A stretch of DNA of 13,627 nt from Deltaproteobacteria bacterium (GTDB taxonomy: Bacteria; Desulfobacterota; GWC2-55-46; S146-73): contig WGFF01000086.1 in NCBI GenBank assembly GCA_015492355.1, forward strand, positions 1 to 13,627, read 5' to 3'. The notes under the pieces are model-generated. The model was not told where the DNA came from. It worked only from the letters and a program-made list of their open reading frames with translations, and made no database searches. Made by a program: the position numbers and the translations under genes. This document shows positions 1 to 5,315 of the stretch, in pieces (position 1 is the stretch's first letter; every line of letters starts with the position of its first letter).

Positions 1-366
1 AGGGGTTGGTACCTCGTATTCCTCAAACTCGCCCTTCACAGGGTCGAATCTGCCTATCTGGTTGGCATCCTGCTCTGTAAACCACACCACACCACCACCG
101 TCCACAACAAGGTCAACGGGCATACTCATCACCGTGGGTATATCGTATTCCTTTATAACCGAAGTAGCCACCTCAAACACACCTATCTTGTTACCATTCG
201 CCTCAAGGAACCATATATTACCATCACCATCCACATCCACAGCAACGGGAAAGGACTTGGGCGTGGGAATGGCATGGAAACTCACGGCACTATCTGCCCG
301 TGCCACTGTGGCGCACAGAACAACGATAAGACCTATCACCCCTGAAAGGTTCCTTACCATTGCCAT
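1..366 (-). CDS. Exported Vgb/NHL-like beta-propeller protein, partial (runs off the left edge)
   Basis: Only the first 122 codons are present; the reading frame is open to base 1. The N-terminus reads as a Sec signal peptide (hydrophobic LSGVIGLIVVLCATVARA, cleavage near ARA-DS). It is followed by propeller repeats of the form G-x-IWF-x-E-x-N-G-N-x-IG-x-F and VVWFTEQDANQIGRFDP. These match the repeats of the streptogramin-lyase-like (Vgb, COG4257) family and of the gene immediately upstream (428-1630). The first ATG (366) is preferred because a GAGGGGGG purine run lies just upstream at good spacing; an in-frame ATG at 360 is the alternative. It is the last visible gene of the cluster and sits 61 bases after its paralogue. 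The role is unknown. Such repeats form a periplasmic six- or seven-bladed propeller, and a ligand- or protein-binding job is inferred, not shown. Confidence 0.85.
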   Translation of the reverse strand, partial: MAMVRNLSGVIGLIVVLCATVARADSAVSFHAIPTPKSFPVAVDVDGDGNIWFLEANGNKIGVFEVATSVIKEYDIPTVMSMPVDLVVDGGGVVWFTEQDANQIGRFDPVKGEFEEYEVPTP

Positions 367-382
367 ACACCCCCCTCTCTTG

Positions 383-399
383 CAGGGAAAGAACCCCTG
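383..399 (-). other. Small hairpin upstream of the leftmost gene
   Basis: CAGGG (383-387) pairs with CCCTG (395-399) around a 7-base loop in the 61-base spacer between the two propeller genes, just upstream of the ribosome binding site of the left one. It has no T-run, so it is not a convincing terminator. It could tune translation or mRNA stability in the spacer, or be chance. Confidence 0.25.
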
Positions 400-427
400 T
401 AAGAACGGTCTCACAATCCCGTACATA

Positions 428-1630
428 TCAACTGCGCATCCTTACCACAAGCCAGAGCCCCACCGCTGTGATTACAACAAGCACAATAGCCCCCATCCAG
501 ACCCAGCCACCTCTCCCCTCCATGTTTCTTGGCTGTGTCGTACCAGCGGGAGACGGTACCTCTTCCTTCTCCTCTTGCCCTTCCTCTTCTTTTACAGTCA
601 CCCTTGCGATACTGTTTGCATCCCTGTCAGCCTCTGTGAACCAGACAATCCCCTTTTCATCTACATGTATGCCCGTTGGCAGGCTCCTGGATGTGGGAAC
701 ATCGTATTCCCTGAGTGTTGCGGTATAGGGATCGAACCTGCCTATCTTGTTTGCCCTGTTCTCTGTAAACCAGATGATACCCTTCCTGTCTATGGCGAGC
801 CCTACAGGTACCGCACCGGTTGTGGGGATTATGACCTCGTTGAACTCTCCCTTTTCCGGTATGAACGCAGAGAGCCTGTTACCGTTCATCTCAACAAACC
901 ACACCCTGCCCTCTCCATCCACCCTCACATCACCCGGGTTGGTCAGGGGATTGGGTATGTCGAACTCCTTTATCTCCCCTGATGCAGGGTCTATCATTCC
1001 GAGCCTGTTGCCCGTTGCCTCTGTAAACCACACCCTTCCGCTGGAATCCACATCTATACCAGAGGGCTGACTGTTCGGTGTGGGTATGTCATACTCCATG
1101 AACTTCCCATCCTTAAGAGAACCTATCTTGTTTGCGTTCATCTCGGTAAACCACACCCTCCCCTCCCTGCTTATCGCTATCTTGTACGGTTCTGCCTCGG
1201 GTGTGGGGACCACGAAGACATCGAGCTTCCCTGTCTCCACAGAGAACCTGCCTATGGCATTTGCGGATGCCGAGGAAAGGGTGAACCACAGATTACCCTC
1301 ATCATCCGTGCATATATCCACAGGGCTACTGCCCTCTGGCAGGTCGAATCCTTCGAACTCTCTGGTCTCGGGATCGAAGGAAAAGAGCCTGTCCACGCTC
1401 CGTGCAACAAACCAGACCTTACCGTCCCTGTGCGAGGTTATACCCACTGGATATGCGTATTCCACGGGCAGTCTGAACTCCTCTATACTGACCTCATCTG
1501 CCCACGATAGAACAGACAGAACCAGAGATAAGCCCGCCAGAGATAAGAACAGAACAAGCCTCCTAACCACTGCAAGCCCGCTATACCTCTCTGGAAAGAA
1601 CACCATGACCAAAAGCCCGGCACCTACCAT
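428..1630 (-). CDS. Membrane-anchored seven-repeat Vgb-like (streptogramin-lyase-family) beta-propeller
   Basis: The 400-residue product has an N-terminal signal/anchor (about residues 21-44) and seven propeller repeats marked by WF pairs near residues 73, 115, 160, 200, 244, 287 and 330, typically G-x-VWFTE-x(4)-N-x-IG-x-FDP. A Glu/Pro-rich linker (about 345-370) leads to a single C-terminal membrane segment (about 376-396) ending in RMRS. The propeller should therefore sit outside the cytoplasmic membrane, tethered at its C-terminus. The repeats place it in the Vgb family, but it has only two histidines (H67, H322). True streptogramin B lyases need active-site histidines, so lyase activity is unlikely. 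Its start overlaps the stop of the PetD-cytochrome c gene by 7 bases (ATGGTAG), implying coupled translation. Starts at ATG 1606 or GTG 1570 would give a shorter signal peptide. The function is unknown; a scaffold or sensor role in the respiratory cluster is inferred from position. Confidence 0.88.
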   Translation of the reverse strand: MVGAGLLVMVFFPERYSGLAVVRRLVLFLSLAGLSLVLSVLSWADEVSIEEFRLPVEYAYPVGITSHRDGKVWFVARSVDRLFSFDPETREFEGFDLPEGSSPVDICTDDEGNLWFTLSSASANAIGRFSVETGKLDVFVVPTPEAEPYKIAISREGRVWFTEMNANKIGSLKDGKFMEYDIPTPNSQPSGIDVDSSGRVWFTEATGNRLGMIDPASGEIKEFDIPNPLTNPGDVRVDGEGRVWFVEMNGNRLSAFIPEKGEFNEVIIPTTGAVPVGLAIDRKGIIWFTENRANKIGRFDPYTATLREYDVPTSRSLPTGIHVDEKGIVWFTEADRDANSIARVTVKEEEGQEEKEEVPSPAGTTQPRNMEGRGGWVWMGAIVLVVITAVGLWLVVRMRS

Positions 1631-2322
1631 GTGAATGTTGGCTCGTAGAAATGGCGTAACTGCCAGTTGGCATCCTTGTAGGACTCCGCCTCACCGCCGA
1701 ACGACGCCATCCCCGATGTGTCGAGTTTACCAGCCCTGAACTTACCCACCCTTATCTGCCTCTCTCTGTGTGTCTTGTAGTACTCTGCAACATCCATGGG
1801 TGGCAGATACTGCCTCATACCGTATGCAGGGGTATGACAGGCTATGCAACCAAAGGTCTTGGCAGGATAGCCACTAAAAAATATCCCGGTAAATATGGCG
1901 ATGAACAGTACAACCGGTATGGCTACTGCCTTGAGCCTGGCAACAAACCCCCTGCCTATCTTCCTCTCCTTCTTGAAGATGAATGGCACAAGGATGAGAA
2001 AGGCTATCAAAAGGATGGGCAGTACAAACGTACCGAGGAAGACCGCACCCTTAAGCGAACCCTTGAAATACCAGAAGGGCTGGAAGATGAACAGAAAGTA
2101 CCACTCAGGACCTGGTATGTACATCCCATCGTCAGGGAATGCCATGTTGAAGTCCGTTGGCACACTGAAAAAGTATGCGAGCACACAGACCACCGCAACA
2201 ACCACCACAACTACGATACTCCCCTTTATCGCATGTCTGGGCCAGAACCTGTGGAACTCCTGCGGATAGGGGGGCGCATACCTCGGATCAAAGGGTGTGT
2301 TCTTCTGTTCTGCCATCTTCAC
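1624..2322 (-). CDS. PetD-like cytochrome b subunit IV fused to a C-terminal cytochrome c domain
   Basis: The 232-residue protein resembles subunit IV of b6f-type complexes. It has three hydrophobic helices (about residues 33-52, 93-115, 132-150) and the Qo-site PEWY motif at 72-75 in the usual context G-PEWYF-x-x-F-Q. Beyond the third helix it carries a class I-like heme c site, CIACH (C159, C162, H163), in a tail of about 80 residues that ordinary PetD lacks; M169 or M176 could be the sixth heme ligand. Such fusions put a c heme on the outer face next to the quinol-oxidising site and act as a built-in electron outlet. The GTG start at 2322 overlaps the TGA of the NosD-cytochrome c gene (GTGA) and has AGGAGG six bases upstream; ATG 2316 is the alternative. 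Its cytochrome b6 partner is at 3945-4577, separated from it by the NosD-c gene. No Rieske gene is visible. Confidence 0.92.
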   Translation of the reverse strand: MKMAEQKNTPFDPRYAPPYPQEFHRFWPRHAIKGSIVVVVVVAVVCVLAYFFSVPTDFNMAFPDDGMYIPGPEWYFLFIFQPFWYFKGSLKGAVFLGTFVLPILLIAFLILVPFIFKKERKIGRGFVARLKAVAIPVVLFIAIFTGIFFSGYPAKTFGCIACHTPAYGMRQYLPPMDVAEYYKTHRERQIRVGKFRAGKLDTSGMASFGGEAESYKDANWQLRHFYEPTFTW

Positions 2323-3653
2323 TCACCCCCTCCTTTGTATTTGCACTTACATATATCGCTTCTTATGTAACTTATGATGTTCCTTATCTCCTCATCGCTG
2401 AGCGTGCCACTGAAGGGCATCATATTCTCTGAGAAACCCACACTCGGACCCCCGTTCTTTATAACCTTGAACAGGAACTCATCCGTCCTTGTGGAGAGGA
2501 GCTCGCTGTTGGAAAGGTCCCTCGGGGGTACATCCAGGGTCTCTGCAAGGACACCGTCCCCTCTGCCCTCTGGTCCGTGACACGGCACACAGTAGCCCTC
2601 AAAATTCCCCTTTCCTGACTTTGTACCCTCCTTCCATGCCATCTGGCTCATATAGTCAGGCTCCTTGCCCACGTCCTTTTTCGGCTTAACCGACGCATAA
2701 CTCTTTACAGACGGTGAGACAGGTATCTCCTTCTGGGCATCATCTCCACCAAAGGCACCTATGTCCACACCGCCCTCGCCAGCACCGATACCAGGGGAAC
2801 TCTTCTTGAGATGGAAATCCCCGCCTTCAGGGTTTACAAAACCGGGGTCCTTTGCAAGTCCACCCTCGCCAGGACGAACGTTTACATAGTCCTTGCCATT
2901 ACCCCATACAATATTGTAAGAGAGGATGGGCTCACTACCCTCCTGTGAGCCTATGGGTTCAGCCCACTTCACTCCAGCGCTCTTGTTCCCTGATATTATG
3001 TTGTTCTTTATCACGACCCTCGATACCTCGCTGTAGATACCGTTGAGGTTGTTGTAGATGGTGTTGTTTATTATCTCTGGCTTTGAATAGGAGCAGTATA
3101 TACCGTGGTTTTTGTTGTTTATGATGATGTTGTTCTTCACCGTGGAATCACTGTAGGATAGATACACACCGTAGTTGTCCGAGTCTGCTATCACGTTATT
3201 TATGATGTTGGATGGTGAATAGTAGAGTTTTATGCCCGTGTTATTGTTGATGATACGATTGTTCGCAATGGTCATGGGGGCATTGTTTGCGGATATACCC
3301 GCATCCATTGTAATACCTGTCTTGCCCTTTCTGCCACTGCCTGTTATGGTGAATCCCTCCACTACAGCCCCGCTTGCACCTTCGATGACAGAACCCGTAC
3401 CATCCCCTTCTATAATCGTCGAGTCAGCACCAGCACCCTGAAGAATGATATCCTCCTTGAGTGTTATATTTCCCCTGTACCTTCCGGGCGAAACCACAAC
3501 CGTATCACCCGCACTGGCATGGTCCACAGCCTCCTGAATGGTCTTGTAATCCCCGGGCACCCTGATTGTGGCACCTTCGGCACCATTTATAGCCCCGGTG
3601 ATGAACAGCATCAGGGCACACAAAACAAACCCTCTTAGCCTTACTCCCTTCAT
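2319..3653 (-). CDS. NosD-like right-handed beta-helix protein fused to cytochrome c
   Basis: The 444-residue product begins with a Sec signal peptide (cleavage near residue 28) followed by TIRVPGDYKTIQEAV, the classic start of pectin-lyase-like/DUF1565 beta-helix proteins. Asn-rich helix rungs fill about residues 60-250 (NNRIINNNTGI, NNIIINNKNHGIY, NNTIYNNLNGIY). This is the CASH-type fold of NosD, the periplasmic protein needed for NosZ copper-site maturation. From about 335 to 435 there is a mono-heme cytochrome c with CVPCHG (C355, C358, H359) and likely Met ligand M411 or M412 (ENMMPFSG). The protein ends in CKCKYKGGGE, a small Cys pair of unknown use. The start is well supported by AAAGGAGG and a second GAGGAG directly before ATG 3653. 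The stop overlaps the next gene. The beta-helix fold alone does not prove a NosD role; that inference rests on the nearby NosZ-like gene. Confidence 0.88.
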   Translation of the reverse strand: MKGVRLRGFVLCALMLFITGAINGAEGATIRVPGDYKTIQEAVDHASAGDTVVVSPGRYRGNITLKEDIILQGAGADSTIIEGDGTGSVIEGASGAVVEGFTITGSGRKGKTGITMDAGISANNAPMTIANNRIINNNTGIKLYYSPSNIINNVIADSDNYGVYLSYSDSTVKNNIIINNKNHGIYCSYSKPEIINNTIYNNLNGIYSEVSRVVIKNNIISGNKSAGVKWAEPIGSQEGSEPILSYNIVWGNGKDYVNVRPGEGGLAKDPGFVNPEGGDFHLKKSSPGIGAGEGGVDIGAFGGDDAQKEIPVSPSVKSYASVKPKKDVGKEPDYMSQMAWKEGTKSGKGNFEGYCVPCHGPEGRGDGVLAETLDVPPRDLSNSELLSTRTDEFLFKVIKNGGPSVGFSENMMPFSGTLSDEEIRNIISYIRSDICKCKYKGGGE

Positions 3654-3717
3654 CTCCTCAATCCTCCTTTAAAAAGATACTTCTTTAGCCTCACACCTTG
3701 CAGGAACTCTCTTCTAC

Positions 3718-3738
3718 AAAAAGGCATTCCGCCTTTTT
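3718..3738. terminator. Bidirectional intrinsic terminator-like hairpin
   Basis: AAAAAGGC (3718-3725), loop ATTCC, GCCTTTTT (3731-3738). The symmetrical A/T flanks give a U-run in either direction. It lies about 200 bases past the cytochrome b6 stop and 65 bases before the NosD-c start on the minus strand. Only three G:C pairs make up the core, so termination would be moderate. Confidence 0.5.
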
Positions 3739-3764
3739 TCCTTACTTTATGGGATTCCATCTCT

Positions 3765-3795
3765 GACTCCCCTGTTTTTACCGAACAGGGGAGTC
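3765..3795. repeat. Perfect 12-base inverted repeat
   Basis: GACTCCCCTGTT (3765-3776) and its exact complement AACAGGGGAGTC (3784-3795) flank a 7-base loop TTTACCG. No T-run follows on either strand, so this is more likely an mRNA stabiliser, a processing site or part of a repeat family than a terminator. Confidence 0.7.
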
Positions 3796-3821
3796 CTATG
3801 GTCTAAAACACCCTGTTGTCC

Positions 3822-3837
3822 CAGGGGTTTACCCCTG
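3822..3837. repeat. Short inverted repeat
   Basis: CAGGGG (3822-3827), loop TTTA, CCCCTG (3832-3837). It is one of the hairpins in the gap between the b6 and NosD-c genes and has no T-tract. Confidence 0.5.
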
Positions 3838-3944
3838 AATCCCCCACCACTGCCAAAGTTCGATGTCCCTTGGAAGGGAGTCCAAAAAAGAGCCGAACCT
3901 TCCTCTTCATCCCCTTAAGGGGGGACCTCCCTCAGGAAAAGAAA

Positions 3945-4577
3945 TCATAGAGGTCCTGATATACCGTGTCGTTTCACCATCTTGAAATGGAACCCCAGGA
4001 TTATTATGGTAAAGAGTGGCAGTAGCCATACGTGGGTAATAAAACTCCTTCCCACTGTAAAGCTCTCCAGTATGGGCATCTTGAGATACTCTCCGACAAG
4101 GGGCCAGCTACCTATGTAATCGGTCCATATAGCCAGAAGCCAGTATCCCCTCCAGTTCCACGGAAGTATGATACCCGTTACCAGAAAGAGTATGACTATG
4201 ATGAACATACACACACCGCTCAGCCAGTTAAGCTCCCTGGGGCGCCTGAAGGCACGGTGATAGAACACAGAGAACATATGGGTCAGGAGGGTTGCAACGA
4301 GAAGGGTTGCACCCCATCTGTGCATACTCCTCACAAACCAGCCATAGGGTACCTCGTTATTCAGGTACAGCACACTTTCAAAGGCATGTTCCGGCTTTGG
4401 AACATAGAAAAAAAGCATAAAAAATCCCGTGAGTACCTGAAGGAGTATTATCACAAGGGATATACCCCCGAAACAGTAAAAAAAGTTTACATGATTCGGG
4501 ATAAGGAGGTCTCTTTTTCTCTCCTTCCATGTCTTGTAACCGGCTCTCTCCTCCAGCCAGTCTCCTATTCCAGACAT
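3945..4577 (-). CDS. petB: Cytochrome b6-type (PetB-like) quinol-oxidising subunit
   Basis: At 210 residues this is close to cytochrome b6 (about 215), not the roughly 380-residue bc1 cytochrome b. It has four membrane helices. The heme b ligand pairs are H86/H100 and H182/H197; the 14-residue gap in the second pair is the b6 pattern, as bc1 has 13. C35 in NFFYCFGG sits where b6 proteins covalently bind the extra heme ci (cn). The PRELNW loop and the ending GISGPL are also typical. It should pair with the PetD-like subunit (1624-2322) to form a split b6f-type core in the cytoplasmic membrane. The start ATG 4577 has a GAGGTG site five bases upstream, which also contains the stop of a possible small ORF. 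No Rieske protein is encoded in the window. The family call is firm; the physiological partner is inferred. Confidence 0.95.
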   Translation of the reverse strand: MSGIGDWLEERAGYKTWKERKRDLLIPNHVNFFYCFGGISLVIILLQVLTGFFMLFFYVPKPEHAFESVLYLNNEVPYGWFVRSMHRWGATLLVATLLTHMFSVFYHRAFRRPRELNWLSGVCMFIIVILFLVTGIILPWNWRGYWLLAIWTDYIGSWPLVGEYLKMPILESFTVGRSFITHVWLLPLFTIIILGFHFKMVKRHGISGPL

Positions 4578-4581
4578 CCTT

Positions 4582-4737
4582 TCACCTCATGTTGTTTTTT
4601 TTCAGGGCATCCAGTCCCCGATAGAGTGGATGGGTATATCCAGGGTATGTACAAGCCCTGGACTGTACGAATCCATCACATGCAGGACCACAACGGGTAA
4701 AGAAGCCCGGAAAGTCATTACTCAAGGATAACTGCAC
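4582..4737 (-). CDS. Possible small Cys-containing ORF (51 residues), function unknown
   Basis: A GTG-started frame encodes 51 residues with three cysteines in RCGPACDGFVQSRAC (C16, C20, C29) and a Lys/Asn-rich end, RGLDALKKNNMR. Its TGA lies four bases before the cytochrome b6 ATG, inside that gene's Shine-Dalgarno region, as expected for a coupled operon member. The same frame is open back to the lipoprotein stop. Against it: no clear ribosome binding site before the GTG, no recognised family, and a competing 38-codon ATG frame in the same stretch. It could also be a remnant of a larger lost gene. The cysteine spacing does not match a Rieske or heme c motif. Confidence 0.3.
   Translation of the reverse strand: MQLSLSNDFPGFFTRCGPACDGFVQSRACTYPGYTHPLYRGLDALKKNNMR
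4639..4662. repeat. Inverted repeat upstream of the cytochrome b6 gene
   Basis: TCCAGGG (4639-4645) and CCCTGGA (4656-4662) around a 10-base loop. It overlaps the possible small ORF, lies about 60 bases before the b6 start, and has no U-tract. It may be a leader structure or chance. Confidence 0.35.
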
Positions 4738-4773
4738 AAGAGATTCTTTGTAAGATAAACGGACGTCCCGACC

Positions 4774-5232
4774 CTATGATGTATACATGTAGGGATTTTC
4801 GTCATAGGTCTCGCCGGTAAAGTCTATCTTCCAGCTCATCGATTCCTCATCGAGCTCCAGATTTATATCTGTCTGTGTGGTGAAGTATCCGCCGAAGGAC
4901 GAAGCGGTCCTGTACTCTATGGTAACCACAGCCTTATCCTTCATTATTGAGGAACCGATGATCTTTACCTCCATATCCTTGGGATATTTGGATACGAGGT
5001 TTTTGAAGATATCCTCATCCAGAACGTAGTGTTTCTTGCTTATCAGTTTGTATGCCTCTCCGAGGGTTGTATTTCCACCTTCCTTTATATAGGCGTAGAA
5101 CTTCTTTACCACCTCTTCGGGACTCTCCTCAGGGGTTATCTCATCCTTGCCACAACCGATGACTAACACCTGAAAGAATACAACCCATATAAGCGCTATG
5201 ACTGCTCTTGAAGCCCTAAAATTCATGATCAT
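4774..5232 (-). CDS. Small lipoprotein, NTF2/DUF4878-like, function unknown
   Basis: Read from ATG 5232 the product is 152 residues: a hydrophobic signal with lipobox LVIG-C (C27), then a soluble domain starting EESPEEVVKKFYAYIKEGG. That start resembles DUF4878/NTF2-like lipoproteins, where a helix (EEVVKxFY) precedes a cone-shaped beta sheet with alternating strands (MEVKIIGSSIMKDKAVVTIEY). It should be anchored in a membrane facing the periplasm. A longer frame reaches 5295 but would run through the strong terminator hairpin at 5245-5283, so starts at 5232 or 5226 are preferred. Neither has a strong Shine-Dalgarno site. It lies between the NosZ-like and cytochrome b6 genes, so a role in assembly or electron transfer of that system is possible, but no cofactor-binding motif is visible. 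Confidence 0.75.
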   Translation of the reverse strand: MIMNFRASRAVIALIWVVFFQVLVIGCGKDEITPEESPEEVVKKFYAYIKEGGNTTLGEAYKLISKKHYVLDEDIFKNLVSKYPKDMEVKIIGSSIMKDKAVVTIEYRTASSFGGYFTTQTDINLELDEESMSWKIDFTGETYDENPYMYTS

Positions 5233-5244
5233 ACTATCCAAAAA

Positions 5245-5283
5245 ATGTGTCCCGACCGAATACCCATATCGGTCGGGACACAT
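5245..5283 (-). terminator. Strong rho-independent terminator after the NosZ-like gene
   Basis: A perfect 15-bp stem (5245-5259 with 5269-5283; ATGTGTCCCGACCGA and its complement) and a 9-base loop. On the minus strand it is followed by a run of T's (complement of the A's at 5240-5245). It begins 33 bases past the NosZ-like stop and ends just before the lipoprotein start. It should end most transcripts from the promoter at 7125-7153, leaving the downstream genes to read-through or their own promoter. Confidence 0.85.
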
Positions 5284-5315
5284 GATTTTACACACTACCA
5301 GCCACGGCTTTTACC

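Larger units (their letters stand above)
3654..3944. other. Hairpin-rich gene-free gap
   Basis: These 291 bases between the b6-type gene and the NosD-c gene contain no recognisable gene. They hold at least five inverted repeats in about 200 bases: 3718-3738, 3765-3795, 3822-3837, 3866-3879 and 3911-3922. The octamer GGGAGTCC occurs twice (3789-3796 and 3877-3884). A 35-codon minus-strand frame (3803-3910) exists but resembles nothing known and its Shine-Dalgarno-like sequence is too far from the ATG. The gap divides the cluster into two likely transcription units or processing segments. Confidence 0.6.

Noticed and set aside
62..982. Long plus-strand open frame opposite the propeller genes
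   Set aside because: It spans the start and stop of two minus-strand genes and the gap between them, has low-complexity Ser/Thr/Pro composition, and mirrors the repeat structure of the opposite strand.
428..1630. Antibiotic-inactivating streptogramin lyase (vgb) call
   Set aside because: The repeats match the family, but only two histidines are present and the protein is exported and membrane-anchored in a respiratory cluster.
3803..3910. 35-codon minus-strand ORF in the hairpin-rich gap
   Set aside because: It is made largely of the hairpin sequences, its GGGAGG is about 16 bases from the ATG, and the product resembles nothing known.
4032..4700. 222-codon plus-strand frame opposite cytochrome b6
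   Set aside because: It is antisense to a clear b6 protein, has no family features, and no ribosome binding site or promoter supports it.
5233..5295. Upstream start for the lipoprotein gene
   Set aside because: It would place the coding sequence through the 15-bp terminator stem and put extra residues before the signal peptide.
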